From NCBI RefSeq assembly GCF_005222845.1, contig NZ_STFZ01000007.1, forward strand, positions 62,001-126,000: DNA of 64,000 bases, read 5' to 3'. The translations under genes were made by a program, and so were the position numbers. Shown in pieces: positions 1-9,384 of the stretch. This DNA is from Rhizobium sp. FY34 (GTDB taxonomy: Bacteria > Pseudomonadota > Alphaproteobacteria > Rhizobiales > Rhizobiaceae). The notes below the pieces were generated by a model, which had not been told where the DNA came from, did no database searches, and saw only the letters and a program-made list of their open reading frames with translations. Positions within the stretch are counted from its first letter, which is position 1. Each line of letters starts with the position of its first letter.

Positions 1-555
1 ATCGACGATGACCAGGAATTCATCGCCGCCGAGGCGAAAGATGTTGGTATCGGGAACCTGCTCGCGCAGCCGTTCGGCCACCACCTGGAGCACCAGATCG
101 CCGGCATGATGGCCATTCAGGTCGTTGATGCGCTTGAAGCCGTCGAGGTCTATGACCAGCAGCGAGAAACTGCGCTTGGCGCTTGCCTTGCGGTCATAGG
201 CTGCAAGTGTCCTGTCCAGGCTGTGTCGGTTCTTCAAGCCGGTCAGCTGATCGTGCAGGGCCATCCAGTCCACCTGCCTTTCGGCCATCTGGCGGTGGCG
301 GCGCTCGGTTCTCAGATCCCAGATCCGCAATATGCCATAGACGATGCTGAGGATGCCGATGATGACAATGGCAAGCAGGATCTCGTCCAACTCGTAGGCC
401 TCGTGCGTATCCGCAAACCGGATGACCGCCTCAAACGCATCATACTTCTGCGCGAAGGCGAAGAAGAGGATACCGATCAGTGCAAGGCCTAAGCCCTGCC
501 AAGTTGCCTTGCTTGCAGACAGTCGCATGATAATCGCCGTTCTGGCTGCCGTCAT
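1..555 (-). CDS. Membrane-anchored diguanylate cyclase (GGDEF), 3' end outside window
   Basis: The 185 visible residues show two hydrophobic segments (about 18-34 and 47-66), then a GGDEF domain. Visible motifs are HDQLTGLKNR, the metal-site stretch IDLDGFKRIND and the active-site GGDEF at residues 176-180. A diguanylate cyclase makes cyclic di-GMP from two GTP. The intact GGDEF argues for catalysis, but the rest of the domain and any EAL domain lie beyond base 1. The ATG at 555 is the longest in-frame start; an ATG at 528 is possible, and neither has a strong ribosome site. No periplasmic sensor domain is visible between the short membrane segments. Confidence 0.88.
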   Translation of the reverse strand, partial: MTAARTAIIMRLSASKATWQGLGLALIGILFFAFAQKYDAFEAVIRFADTHEAYELDEILLAIVIIGILSIVYGILRIWDLRTERRHRQMAERQVDWMALHDQLTGLKNRHSLDRTLAAYDRKASAKRSFSLLVIDLDGFKRINDLNGHHAGDLVLQVVAERLREQVPDTNIFRLGGDEFLVIVD

Positions 556-669
556 GGCAAGGTGCGGGGCCGGCATGCCCGTCAAGGCTGGAGGATGGAG
601 CGAACATCTTAAAGAGTTGCTAAATCAACTTTAACGTGTTTTTTGTCGGGGCACCCCTCGCGCTTCCCA

Positions 670-683
670 TTGATTCAGATCAA
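670..683. promoter_or_regulatory. Anaerobox (FNR/FixK site) upstream of ccoNOQP
   Basis: TTGATTCAGATCAA is a perfect TTGAT-N4-ATCAA palindrome. Its centre (676.5) lies about 104 bp before the ccoN ATG. In a class II FNR-type promoter transcription would start near 718, giving a leader of about 60 nt. Rhizobial fixNOQP operons are known targets of FixK/FnrN under low oxygen; binding here is inferred from the sequence. Confidence 0.9.
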
Positions 684-780
684 GGCTCGCCTTGCCGGGC
701 CGTGGGATGGCTACGAACGGAGGGGTTTGTCGGCCATGTCGATCCTGACCCCGTGACTGTTCGCCTTGGGGGATGTTCCG

Positions 781-2406
781 ATGAACAATACCGTACCGAT
801 CGTGGCACTCACCATAGGGGCGTTCCTGGCGCTTCTTGGTGCAGGTTTTGCCCACGACGATCTCTTCTCAGCCCATATGTGGGTTCTATTCTTTACTTTG
901 CTTGCCAGCACGATCGTCCTGCTGCGTCGCGTTCAGTTCGCGCCGGCCGCCAGATCCGTGCGCCCGTCCGATCCTGACGCCTATTTCGATGAAGTGATCA
1001 AATACGGCACGATTGCCACCGTGTTTTGGGGCGTGGTGGGCTTTCTGGTCGGTGTTGTCGTGGCTCTCCAGCTGGCTTTTCCGGACCTTAACTTCGGTCC
1101 CTGGTTCAATTTCGGGCGCATGCGTCCGCTGCACACGTCTGCGGTGATTTTCGCCTTCGGCGGCAATGCCCTAATCTGTACGTCGCTCTATGTCGTGCAG
1201 CGCACCTCGCGCGCGCGGCTGTTCGGCGGCGAAGGTCTCGGCTGGTTCGTCTTCTGGGGCTATCAGCTGTTCATCGTCATGGCGGCGACCGGTTACCTGC
1301 TCGGCATTACACAAGGCAAGGAATATGCAGAACCGGAATGGTACGTGGATATCTGGCTGACTGTGGTCTGGGTCGCCTATCTCGTTGTCTTCCTCGGCAC
1401 GATCCTGAAGCGTAAGGAGCCGCATATCTATGTGGCCAACTGGTTCTATCTCGCCTTCATCGTGACGATTGCCATGCTGCATGTCGTCAACAATCTGGCA
1501 ATCCCTGTCTCCTTCCTTGGCGTCAAGAGCTATTCGGCCTTTGCCGGTGTTCAGGATGCGCTGACGCAGTGGTGGTACGGCCACAACGCCGTCGGCTTCT
1601 TCCTAACGGCCGGCTTCCTGGGCATGATGTATTATTTCGTGCCCAAGCAGGCCGGGCGCCCGGTCTATTCCTATCGCCTGTCGATCATCCACTTCTGGGC
1701 GCTGATCTTCATGTATATCTGGGCCGGCCCTCACCACCTGCACTATACGGCTCTGCCGGATTGGGCGCAGACGCTGGGCATGGTCTTTTCCATCATGCTC
1801 TGGATGCCCTCCTGGGGTGGCATGATCAACGGCCTGATGACGCTGTCTGGTGCCTGGGACAAGATCCGCACCGATCCGATCATCCGTATGATGGTGATTG
1901 CCATCGCCTTCTACGGTATGTCCACCTTCGAAGGCCCGATGATGTCGGTTAAGGCTGTCAACTCGCTCAGCCACTATACGGAGTGGACAATCGGCCACGT
2001 GCATTCGGGCGCACTCGGCTGGGTCGGCATGATTTCCTTCGGAGCGATCTATTTCCTGGTTCCCAAGCTGTGGCACCGCAACCGGCTCTACAGCATGGCC
2101 ATGGTCAACTGGCACTTCTGGCTCGCCACGCTCGGCATCGTTGTCTACGCCGCCGTCATGTGGGTCGCCGGTGTGCAGCAGGGCCTGATGTGGCGCGAGT
2201 ATGACGATCAGGGTTTCCTAGTCTACTCTTTTGCCGAAGCTGTTGCCGCCATGTTCCCCTATTACGTGCTGCGTGCCGTCGGCGGCATCATGTATCTCGC
2301 CGGTTCGCTGATCATGGCCTTCAACATCACCATGACCATCCTCGGTTACGAGCGGCAGGAAACGCTTCCGGGCACTGTGCCCGCAAGCCTCCAGCCGGCT
2401 GAATAA
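781..2406 (+). CDS. ccoN: cbb3-type cytochrome c oxidase subunit I (CcoN/FixN)
   Basis: Catalytic haem-copper subunit of the high-affinity cbb3 oxidase; it reduces O2 in the inner membrane. The 541-residue polytopic protein carries the expected histidines: H118 in RPLHTS, H268 in [11 protein letters not shown]318/H319 in GPHHLHY, and H406/H408 in IGHVHSG. By family knowledge these ligate the low-spin haem, CuB and the b3 haem. ATG 781 is preferred over an in-frame start at 766 because GGGGGAT sits just upstream of 781 and the protein then begins as CcoN proteins do. It is first in ccoNOQP, behind a perfect anaerobox. Confidence 0.97.
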   Translation: MNNTVPIVALTIGAFLALLGAGFAHDDLFSAHMWVLFFTLLASTIVLLRRVQFAPAARSVRPSDPDAYFDEVIKYGTIATVFWGVVGFLVGVVVALQLAFPDLNFGPWFNFGRMRPLHTSAVIFAFGGNALICTSLYVVQRTSRARLFGGEGLGWFVFWGYQLFIVMAATGYLLGITQGKEYAEPEWYVDIWLTVVWVAYLVVFLGTILKRKEPHIYVANWFYLAFIVTIAMLHVVNNLAIPVSFLGVKSYSAFAGVQDALTQWWYGHNAVGFFLTAGFLGMMYYFVPKQAGRPVYSYRLSIIHFWALIFMYIWAGPHHLHYTALPDWAQTLGMVFSIMLWMPSWGGMINGLMTLSGAWDKIRTDPIIRMMVIAIAFYGMSTFEGPMMSVKAVNSLSHYTEWTIGHVHSGALGWVGMISFGAIYFLVPKLWHRNRLYSMAMVNWHFWLATLGIVVYAAVMWVAGVQQGLMWREYDDQGFLVYSFAEAVAAMFPYYVLRAVGGIMYLAGSLIMAFNITMTILGYERQETLPGTVPASLQPAE

Positions 2407-2418
2407 GGAGCTGCTTTC

Positions 2419-3150
2419 ATGTCTCTTCTGGACAAGCATCATTTCGTTGAGCGCAATGCAACACTGCTCCTGGTCGGTTCGCTTCTGGTCGTTTCCATTG
2501 GCGGCATCGTGGAAATCGCGCCGCTTTTCTACCTGGAAAACACCATCGAAAAGGTGGAGGGCATGCGGCCTTATGCGCCGCTGGAGCTGGCCGGGCGCAA
2601 TATCTACATCCGTGAAGGATGTTATGTCTGTCACAGCCAGATGATCCGCCCGTTCCGCGATGAAGTGGAACGCTATGGTCACTACTCGCTGGCGGCTGAA
2701 TCCATGTATGATCACCCGTTCCAGTGGGGGTCCAAGCGCACCGGGCCTGATCTTGCCCGTGTCGGGGATCGCTATTCCAACGAATGGCATGTGCAACATC
2801 TGGTACGTCCGCGCGACGTCGTGCCGGAATCGATCATGCCATCCTATGCCTTCCTCAAGGAAACGCCGCTCAAGGTGACGGATGTCACCATGGAGCTGAA
2901 GGCTAACAGCCTGGTCGGCGTGCCCTATAGCGAAGAGATGATGGCCAATGCCAAGGCAGACCTTGCCGCGCAGGCCAATCCGAATGCCGATACCACCGGC
3001 CTTCTGGCGCGCTACCCGAAAGCCAAGGTCGGCGATTTCGATGGCGATCCGGCAAAGCTCACCGAGATGGATGCGTTGATTGCCTATTTGCAGATGCTCG
3101 GCACGCTGGTCGACTTCTCGACCTATGACGATGCCACCGGTTATCGTTGA
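2419..3150 (+). CDS. ccoO: cbb3 oxidase mono-haem cytochrome c subunit (CcoO/FixO)
   Basis: Membrane-anchored c-type cytochrome that passes electrons to CcoN. The protein has 243 residues, with an N-terminal membrane anchor at about 15-35 and one haem c site, C68-Y-V-C71-H72, followed by SQMIRP, the CcoO signature. An AAGGAG ribosome site overlaps the ccoN stop region, and the spacer to ccoN is 12 bp, consistent with a single transcript. Length and motif match the family with no anomaly. Confidence 0.97.
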   Translation: MSLLDKHHFVERNATLLLVGSLLVVSIGGIVEIAPLFYLENTIEKVEGMRPYAPLELAGRNIYIREGCYVCHSQMIRPFRDEVERYGHYSLAAESMYDHPFQWGSKRTGPDLARVGDRYSNEWHVQHLVRPRDVVPESIMPSYAFLKETPLKVTDVTMELKANSLVGVPYSEEMMANAKADLAAQANPNADTTGLLARYPKAKVGDFDGDPAKLTEMDALIAYLQMLGTLVDFSTYDDATGYR

Positions 3151-3163
3151 GGAGGATTGGATC

Positions 3164-3316
3164 ATGGAAGTCTACACGGCAATGCGTCACTTCGCCGATA
3201 GCTGGGGTCTCCTGGCAATGACCATCTTCTTCATCGGCGTGGTGGTCTCCACCATTCTTCCCGGCGCGAAGACCTCGGCAAACGAGGCCGCAAAAATCCC
3301 TCTGAAGGAGGATTGA
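3164..3316 (+). CDS. ccoQ: cbb3 oxidase small subunit CcoQ/FixQ
   Basis: Fifty-residue protein with one membrane helix (LLAMTIFFIGVVVSTIL) and a short charged tail ending in KED. CcoQ stabilises the cbb3 complex and has no cofactor. The frame is open further upstream into ccoO, but GGAGG at 3151-3155 correctly places the ATG at 3164, 13 bp after the ccoO stop. The stop at 3314-3316 lies immediately before the ccoP start. Confidence 0.93.
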   Translation: MEVYTAMRHFADSWGLLAMTIFFIGVVVSTILPGAKTSANEAAKIPLKED

Positions 3317-3318
3317 TC

Positions 3319-4182
3319 ATGGCCGACAAACATATTGATGATGTCAGCGGCGTCGAAACCACCGGCCATGAATGGGACGGAATTCGCGAGTTGAACAACC
3401 CGCTGCCGCGCTGGTGGCTCTGGACCTTCTACGCCACGATTGTCTGGGCGATCGGCTATATGGTGGTCTATCCGGCCATTCCGCTGGTCACCGATGCGAC
3501 CAAGGGTGTGCTCGGCTATTCAAGCCGCGCCGAACTGGCAAGCGAGATGGTCGGCGCAAAGGCCGCTCAAGGCAGCATGCTGGAAAAGATCTCCACGTCG
3601 TCGCTGCAGGAAATCCTTGCCGATCCGCAGATGACGCAATTTGCCACGGCTGCCGGTGCCGCTGCCTTCAAGGTCAACTGCGTGCAGTGCCATGGGTCCG
3701 GTGCCGCAGGTGGCGCCGGTTATCCGAACCTCAATGATGATGACTGGCTCTGGGGCGGTGACATCGATCAGATCCACCAGACGATTGCCCATGGCATACG
3801 CTCAGTCGATGACCCGGATACGCGTGCATCGGAAATGCCGGCCTATGGCGAGATCCTGCAGCCCCAGGAAATTCGTCAGGTTGCCGCCTATGTGGTCAGC
3901 CTGACCGGCAAGCCGCGCGATGCAGCGATGATCGAGCCCGGCAAGCAGTTGTTTGCCGACAATTGCGCCGCCTGCCATGGTGAAAATGCCAAGGGTAACC
4001 GGGAATTCGGTGCACCGAACCTGGCCGATGCCATCTGGCTGAAGGCGCAAGGGGAGGCGGGGATTGCCCAGCAGGTCCGCCAGCCAAAGCATGGCATGAT
4101 GCCGGGCTGGCAGGTGCGTCTGGGCGATACGACCGTCAAGCAGCTGGCCGTCTACATTCACGCGCTGGGCGGCGGCGAGTAA
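3319..4182 (+). CDS. ccoP: cbb3 oxidase di-haem cytochrome c subunit (CcoP/FixP)
   Basis: Entry point for electrons from cytochrome c. The 287-residue protein has an N-terminal cytoplasmic stretch (HEWDGIRELNNPLPRWW, typical of CcoP), one membrane helix at about 35-55, and two haem c sites: C121-V-Q-C124-H125 and C216-A-A-C219-H220. A TTG at 3313 is in frame, but the ATG at 3319 follows a GAAGGAGG site and is preferred. The last 25 bp overlap, tail to tail, the 3' end of the PIN-domain pseudogene on the other strand. Confidence 0.97.
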   Translation: MADKHIDDVSGVETTGHEWDGIRELNNPLPRWWLWTFYATIVWAIGYMVVYPAIPLVTDATKGVLGYSSRAELASEMVGAKAAQGSMLEKISTSSLQEILADPQMTQFATAAGAAAFKVNCVQCHGSGAAGGAGYPNLNDDDWLWGGDIDQIHQTIAHGIRSVDDPDTRASEMPAYGEILQPQEIRQVAAYVVSLTGKPRDAAMIEPGKQLFADNCAACHGENAKGNREFGAPNLADAIWLKAQGEAGIAQQVRQPKHGMMPGWQVRLGDTTVKQLAVYIHALGGGE

Positions 4183-4596
4183 TCCATTTCGCCAAGATGC
4201 TGCAAGCTTATTCCGGCCGGGGCGCGAATGCCCCGGTCGTTCGTCATGAAGACGGTGCAGGCAAGCGCTTCGGCGGTCGCCATATGCAAGGCATCGATCA
4301 GCCTCATATTCATCTCAGCACCCAGTTGCGCGGCGCGCTCGATGATGGCCAAGGTGACTGGTGCAAGTGACATGAAATCCGGGTTCTGAAGCAGCATTCT
4401 ATAGGCTGAAACGAGATCTTCACCGTAGCGCCAGGCGCCGCGAAGGCACTGCTCCCAGCACCAGCTCACTGGAATGCAAACTATCGCGGCGGCCCACACA
4501 GTCAGACAGCAGCTGGCGGACCTGTGCCTTTCGCGCCGGGTCACCCTCGTTGAAATAGATCAAAATATTCGCGTCAACGTATATTCTGTCAGTCAT
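4158..4596 (-). pseudogene. VapC-like PIN-domain toxin, frameshifted
   Basis: From ATG 4596 the frame reads MTDRIYVDANILIYFNEGD and then SSELVL, but stops after 58 codons at 4420. The rest of a PIN domain (CLRGAWRYGEDLV, RLIDALHMATA, FMTNDRGI) continues in another frame to 4158. The two halves join if one base is removed near 4454-4456, inside CTGGGAG on the coding strand. Joined, the protein keeps all four expected PIN acidic positions (D in VDAN, E in SSEL, D in LIDA, D in TNDR). It is therefore a recently broken VapC-type RNase or a sequencing error. It starts 3 bp after the antitoxin stop. Confidence 0.75.
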
Positions 4597-4599
4597 TGA

Positions 4600-4875
4600 T
4601 CATGCGTCGCCGCGAAAGATACGGATGTCTTCGAGGATGCTGTCATCCGACCTGCATATGTTGCGGCGGGACGCCTCATCGAAGAGCTGGTCGAGCAAGC
4701 GCACCTTGGCCGGCCGGGGATCCTCTTCCATACCGTCCGTCGCCTCATCCGGAAGATGCGCCTTGAGCGCGTCCAGAATGACGTCTGCGCGTGAATTGCT
4801 CGTGCGTGTCGACACGCTGTCGATGCGCGACAGAAGCTCGTCCGTCACTTCGATTTCCAGTTTGTGCAGGCCCAT
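4600..4875 (-). CDS. VapB-like antitoxin, partner of the PIN gene
   Basis: Ninety-one residues beginning MGLHKLEIEVTDELLSRID, a ribbon-helix-helix-like DNA-binding start, and ending in SILEDIRIFRGDA, an acidic tail of the sort that wraps PIN toxins. An ATG further upstream at 4947 is in frame, but GGAGAG before 4875 supports the shorter form. It directly precedes the PIN gene (3 bp gap), the usual antitoxin-toxin order. The pair sits between ccoP and ccoG on the opposite strand. Assignment to VapB rests on pairing and shape, not a diagnostic motif. Confidence 0.7.
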   Translation of the reverse strand: MGLHKLEIEVTDELLSRIDSVSTRTSNSRADVILDALKAHLPDEATDGMEEDPRPAKVRLLDQLFDEASRRNICRSDDSILEDIRIFRGDA

Positions 4876-4954
4876 GGGTCTCTCCACTTTGCGCTTCATC
4901 CTACCCCATAGTCCGGCTCTTTTCCAGAATGAGCGCAAAGGTCGCAAGCCTCAA

Positions 4955-4968
4955 TTGATTTCGGTCAA
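4955..4968. promoter_or_regulatory. Anaerobox upstream of ccoGHIS
   Basis: TTGATTTCGGTCAA matches TTGAT-N4-ATCAA with one mismatch in the right half. The centre is 4961.5, so a class II FNR-type start would be near 5003. This excludes the in-frame ATGs at 4972 and 4996 for ccoG and favours 5020. The assembly operon thus has its own low-oxygen promoter. Confidence 0.82.
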
Positions 4969-5019
4969 GGAATGGACCGGTCATTGAAGGCAAGGATGGG
5001 CAACAAAGGATGGAAGCCC

Positions 5020-6597
5020 ATGCCGATCGAGACCGCACGCCCAGATCCGTCAGATCAATCCAAGCCGGAAAACCACGAAACTGGCTCGGGTCAACCGGCG
5101 CAGCCGCTCTATGCGTCGCGCAAGAAGATCTTTCCAAAGCGGGCCGAAGGCCGCTTTCGGCAGTTCAAATGGCTTGTCATGGCCATTACGCTCGGCATTT
5201 ATTACCTGACGCCCTGGATCCGTTGGGATCGCGGCCCCTATGCGCCGGACCAGGCCGTGCTGCTGGATCTCGCCAATCGGCGTTTCTACGTTTTCTTCAT
5301 CGAAATCTGGCCGCAGGAATTCTTCTTTGTCGCCGGGCTTCTCGTCATGGCAGGCTTTGGGCTGTTTCTCGTCACCTCTGCCGTTGGCCGGGCCTGGTGC
5401 GGCTATACCTGTCCCCAGACGGTTTGGGTCGATCTCTTCCTCGTCATCGAACGTTTCGTGGAGGGTGATCGCAATGCCCGTATGAAGCTCGATGCCGGAC
5501 CGTGGACCTTGGACAAGATCGGCAAGCGTCTCGTCAAGCATGCGATCTGGCTTGTCATTGCCGTGGCGACCGGCGGCGCATGGATCTTTTACTTTGCTGA
5601 TGCGCCGACGCTTGCCTTCGACTTCATCACCGGTCAGGCAGCCTTCATTGCCTATTCCACCGTCGCCATCCTCACCGCCACGACCTATGTCCTGGGCGGG
5701 CTGATGCGCGAGCAGGTCTGTATCTACATGTGTCCCTGGCCGCGCATTCAGGGTGCCATGCTGGACGATAGTTCGCTGGTGGTCACCTATAACGACTGGC
5801 GCGGTGAACCGCGCGGCAAGCACGTCAAGAAGACGGCCGCCGCCAGTGTCCCGGTTGGAGACTGTGTCGATTGCAATGCCTGCGTCGCAGTCTGTCCCAT
5901 GGGCATCGACATTCGTGACGGCCAGCAGCTGGAATGCATCACCTGCGCCCTTTGCATCGATGCCTGCGACAGCGTGATGGACAAGATCGGCCATGAACGG
6001 GGGCTGATCGCCTATGCCACGCTCAACGAATACGAATCGAACATGGCGCTGGCCACGGACAATGGCCGCACCAGCGTCGATCCCTCGCGTGTGCGCACGC
6101 CCGAAGGTGCCTTCAGCGACAAGGTGCGCCATTTCAACTGGCGGATCATCCTTCGGCCGCGCACGCTGGTCTATGTCGGCGTCTGGAGCGCCGTCGGCCT
6201 TGGCCTCCTTGTTGCACTGCTCAGCCGCGACCGGCTGGAGCTCAATGTTCTGCACGATCGCAATCCGCAATATGTGCTGGAATCGGACGGTTCGATCCGC
6301 AACGGCTATACCATTCGTCTCCTCAACATGATCCCGGAGCGGCGCACCATTCTTCTGTCTCTGCAGGGGCTGACAAAGGCCGAGATGAAGATCCCCTCCA
6401 TCTCCGCTGATTACTCCGACCGCGTCTTTGCCATTCCGGTGGAGCCCGACAAGGCGACGACCATCAAGGTTTTCGTCACCCTGCCAAAGGCGGCGCTCAG
6501 TGATGCGCGGGACGGCCTGCGCTTCATCGCGGAGGACCCCGCCAGCCACGAACGCGACATCTACAAAGCCAGTTTCAATTCACCGGGAGCCAACTGA
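5020..6597 (+). CDS. ccoG: cbb3 oxidase assembly iron-sulfur protein CcoG/FixG
   Basis: Membrane ferredoxin-like protein needed for cbb3 assembly; in studied species it reduces Cu(II) for the oxidase copper centre. The 525-residue protein has several membrane helices, a CGYTCPQTVW motif, and two 4Fe-4S clusters in CVDCNACVAVCP and CITCALCIDACD. A soluble C-terminal domain follows the last helix. The start at 5020 (MPIETARPD) is chosen because AAAGGA lies upstream and because earlier ATGs precede the transcription start predicted from the anaerobox. ccoH starts one base after its stop. Confidence 0.95.
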   Translation: MPIETARPDPSDQSKPENHETGSGQPAQPLYASRKKIFPKRAEGRFRQFKWLVMAITLGIYYLTPWIRWDRGPYAPDQAVLLDLANRRFYVFFIEIWPQEFFFVAGLLVMAGFGLFLVTSAVGRAWCGYTCPQTVWVDLFLVIERFVEGDRNARMKLDAGPWTLDKIGKRLVKHAIWLVIAVATGGAWIFYFADAPTLAFDFITGQAAFIAYSTVAILTATTYVLGGLMREQVCIYMCPWPRIQGAMLDDSSLVVTYNDWRGEPRGKHVKKTAAASVPVGDCVDCNACVAVCPMGIDIRDGQQLECITCALCIDACDSVMDKIGHERGLIAYATLNEYESNMALATDNGRTSVDPSRVRTPEGAFSDKVRHFNWRIILRPRTLVYVGVWSAVGLGLLVALLSRDRLELNVLHDRNPQYVLESDGSIRNGYTIRLLNMIPERRTILLSLQGLTKAEMKIPSISADYSDRVFAIPVEPDKATTIKVFVTLPKAALSDARDGLRFIAEDPASHERDIYKASFNSPGAN

Positions 6598-6598
6598 C

Positions 6599-7093
6599 AT
6601 GATCACGCGTGCGCCAAAGGCTTTTGTTTTCACCGGCTGGCATATGTTCGGCGTCATATGCCTGTTCTTCGGCACCATCATCTCCGTCAATGCCTACATG
6701 GCCTATCAGGCTGTGCATTCATGGAGCGGTCTTGTGGTGCCGAACACCTATGTCGCCAGCCAGCAGTTCAACGGCAAGGTGGCCGAGGCCAAGCGACTGA
6801 GTGCCAGCGGAGTGTCCGGCGCCATCACCATCGGCAACGGGCGGGTCGACTACCGGATCCTCGACGCGAAGCAGCAGCCGGTGCTGGCGGATACGGTGAC
6901 TGCCAGCTTTCGGCGCCCGGTCGGCGATCGGCAGGATTTTACCGTGACCTTGAAGGATGCGGGACAGGGTCAGTATTTTGCAGAGCAGGCCGTCCTGCCC
7001 GGTCATTGGATCATCGAGGTAACAGCCCTGAAGGATGGTGCGCGCATTCACCATCATTCGCAGCGGATCGCTGTGATGGGAGAGGCGCAATGA
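6599..7093 (+). CDS. ccoH: cbb3 oxidase assembly protein CcoH/FixH
   Basis: The protein has 164 residues: a short cytoplasmic start, one membrane helix (about 12-35, GVICLFFGTIISVNAYMAY), and a periplasmic FixH domain ending in HHHSQRIAVMGEAQ. CcoH associates with the oxidase during assembly. The open frame extends into ccoG, but the ATG directly after the ccoG stop gives the family length. Its stop overlaps the ccoI start as ATGA, implying translational coupling. Confidence 0.93.
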   Translation: MITRAPKAFVFTGWHMFGVICLFFGTIISVNAYMAYQAVHSWSGLVVPNTYVASQQFNGKVAEAKRLSASGVSGAITIGNGRVDYRILDAKQQPVLADTVTASFRRPVGDRQDFTVTLKDAGQGQYFAEQAVLPGHWIIEVTALKDGARIHHHSQRIAVMGEAQ

Positions 7094-9384
7094 GCTGCTG
7101 CGCACCTGGCACCGAAGGCGCGCTCGATATGGCTCGTTCGGCGGCCTTGCCCTCCTCCGAGGAGCTGCTGCTGGCAAGCCTGGATCTGGGGGAGGGGCTG
7201 CGCCAGACGGATCTGAGCGTCCCGGCCGTCCATTGCGGAACCTGCATCACCGCCATCGAGACGGCTCTTTCTTCCATGCCGGAAGTCCAGAAGGCCCGCG
7301 TCAACCTGTCCACACGACGCGTCTCTATCGTCTGGCGCGCTGAGGGCCCAGCGGGCGCTACAGACCCGGTCGAGCTTGCCCGCACCATCAAGCGGGCAAC
7401 GGGCTATGATGCCCATCTGTTTTCCAGCGAGGCGGAAGCCAGCGATCGCCTCAAGTCGCAGCTTATTCGCGGCGTCGCCGTCACCGGTTTTGCCGCCGCC
7501 AACATCATGCTTCTGTCGGTCTCCGTCTGGTCGGGCGCCGAGGCTTCCACGCGTGATCTGTTCCATTGGATCTCCGCCATGATCGCTGCCCCGGCGCTGG
7601 TGTATGGCGGCCGGTTTTTCTACCAGTCAGCCTTTGCGGCGCTGAAGCAGGGGCGCACCAATATGGATGTGCCGATCGCGCTTGCCATCACGCTCTCCTA
7701 TGCCGTGTCGCTCTGGGAGACCATTCACCACGGCCATCATGCCTGGTTCGATGCGACCGTCTCGCTGCTGTTCTTCCTGCTGATTGGCCGCACGCTTGAC
7801 CATATCATGCGTGACCGGGCGCGTTCGGCCATTACCGGGCTTGCCCGTCTGTCGCCCAGAGGCGCGATGGTGGTGCAGACGGATGGTAGCCGCGACTACC
7901 GGCCGGTGGAGGAAGTCTCTCCCGGCGACCTGATCGCCATTGCCGCCGGCGACCGTCTGCCGCTGGATGGCGTGGTGGTGGAAGGTGAAAGCGATCTTGA
8001 TATGTCGATCGTCAATGGCGAAAGCGTGCCGCTTGCCGTCTATCCAGGTGATGCCGTACGCGCTGGAACCGTCAGCCTTACTGGCTCGCTGGTGGTGCGG
8101 GCAACGGCGACTGCCGCCAATTCATTCCTTGCGGAAGTCATTGCGCTCATGGAAGCGGCTGAAGGCGGGCGGGCGCAGTATCGCAGGATTGCCGATCGCG
8201 CCGCACGCCTCTATTCGCCGGCCGTGCATCTTCTGGCGCTTCTCACCTTTTTTGGCTGGGGCATTTTCGGCGGCGACTGGAAGCAGGCCATGCTGATCGC
8301 CATTGCCGTCCTCATCATCACCTGCCCCTGCGCGCTGGGGCTGGCCGTTCCCGTGGTGCAGGTCGTGGCGGCCGGTCGCCTCTTCCAGAACGGCGTCATG
8401 GTCAAGGATGGTTCGGCCATGGAACGGCTGGCGGAAATCGATACGGTCGTCTTCGACAAGACCGGAACGCTGACGCTTGGCCGGCCAAAACTGACGGCCA
8501 TCGAGGGAAAGCCTCATTCCCTGGCGCTTGCAGCAGCGCTTGCCGCCCATTCGCGCCATCCCCTGTCCCAGGCTCTTTCGGCAAACCATAGCGGCCCGAT
8601 GCCGTTCATTGCGAGCGTCCGCGAATTGGCCGGTGAAGGCATCATAGCCGTTCTTGCCGAGGGTGAAGCGCGGCTGGGCAGCCGTGCCTTTGCCTGCCCC
8701 GGCAGCAAGGCAACGGCATCCGGTGGCTCCGAAGTGGTCCTGTCTGTCAACGGTCAGGAAGAGGCCTGCTTCCTCTTTGAAGACGAGATCCGTCCGGGTG
8801 CCTGGATGGCTGTTGAAACGCTGCGGAAGAAGGGATTTCAGCTGGCGCTTCTGTCGGGTGACCGCACTCCTGTGGTGGCGGCCATGGCAAGCCGGCTTGG
8901 CATTGCCGACTGGTATGCGGAGCTGACGCCGAAGGGCAAGGCGGAGGCGCTGGCGGTTTTGAAACAGGCCGGGCGGGTCACCCTGATGGTTGGCGATGGT
9001 ATCAATGATGCGCCGGCTCTGAGCGCCGCACATGTGTCTATTGCGCCGGCAACCGCAGCCGATATTGGGCGCCAAGCTGCCGATTTCGTCTTCACGCATG
9101 ATAATCTTGATGCGGTTCCGCTGGCCATCGAGGTGTCGCGGCGTGCCGGGCGCCTGATCCGCGAGAATTTCGCATTGGCCATCGGTTACAATGTCATTGC
9201 GGTTCCGATCGCCATTGCCGGCTATGCAACGCCTCTCATCGCCTCGGTTGCCATGTCCACGTCCTCGCTGATCGTCGTTGCCAATGCGCTGCGGCTCAAC
9301 CGGTTGGCGCGCTCACATGTCGGCGGAGGAAGCCCTGCCCGCCCCAAAGAGGGCGCGCTGTCGGGAAAGGTGCGTCTGGCATGA
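7090..9384 (+). CDS. ccoI: Copper-translocating P1B-type ATPase CcoI/FixI
   Basis: Exports copper for maturation of the cbb3 CuB centre. The protein has 764 residues. An N-terminal heavy-metal domain carries C49-G-T-C52 and is preceded by a CC pair at residues 3-4. The membrane region carries C412-P-C414 and the phosphorylation motif D456-KTGT; the hinge GDGINDAP is near residue 636. The reading frame is open upstream into ccoH, but the ATG at 7090, overlapping the ccoH stop, gives the proper N-terminus. Its stop overlaps ccoS as ATGA. Confidence 0.96.
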   Translation: MSCCAPGTEGALDMARSAALPSSEELLLASLDLGEGLRQTDLSVPAVHCGTCITAIETALSSMPEVQKARVNLSTRRVSIVWRAEGPAGATDPVELARTIKRATGYDAHLFSSEAEASDRLKSQLIRGVAVTGFAAANIMLLSVSVWSGAEASTRDLFHWISAMIAAPALVYGGRFFYQSAFAALKQGRTNMDVPIALAITLSYAVSLWETIHHGHHAWFDATVSLLFFLLIGRTLDHIMRDRARSAITGLARLSPRGAMVVQTDGSRDYRPVEEVSPGDLIAIAAGDRLPLDGVVVEGESDLDMSIVNGESVPLAVYPGDAVRAGTVSLTGSLVVRATATAANSFLAEVIALMEAAEGGRAQYRRIADRAARLYSPAVHLLALLTFFGWGIFGGDWKQAMLIAIAVLIITCPCALGLAVPVVQVVAAGRLFQNGVMVKDGSAMERLAEIDTVVFDKTGTLTLGRPKLTAIEGKPHSLALAAALAAHSRHPLSQALSANHSGPMPFIASVRELAGEGIIAVLAEGEARLGSRAFACPGSKATASGGSEVVLSVNGQEEACFLFEDEIRPGAWMAVETLRKKGFQLALLSGDRTPVVAAMASRLGIADWYAELTPKGKAEALAVLKQAGRVTLMVGDGINDAPALSAAHVSIAPATAADIGRQAADFVFTHDNLDAVPLAIEVSRRAGRLIRENFALAIGYNVIAVPIAIAGYATPLIASVAMSTSSLIVVANALRLNRLARSHVGGGSPARPKEGALSGKVRLA

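Noticed and set aside
5050..6549. 499-codon minus frame opposite ccoG
   Set aside because: Antisense to a clear 4Fe-4S membrane protein; composition follows the complement of its codons.
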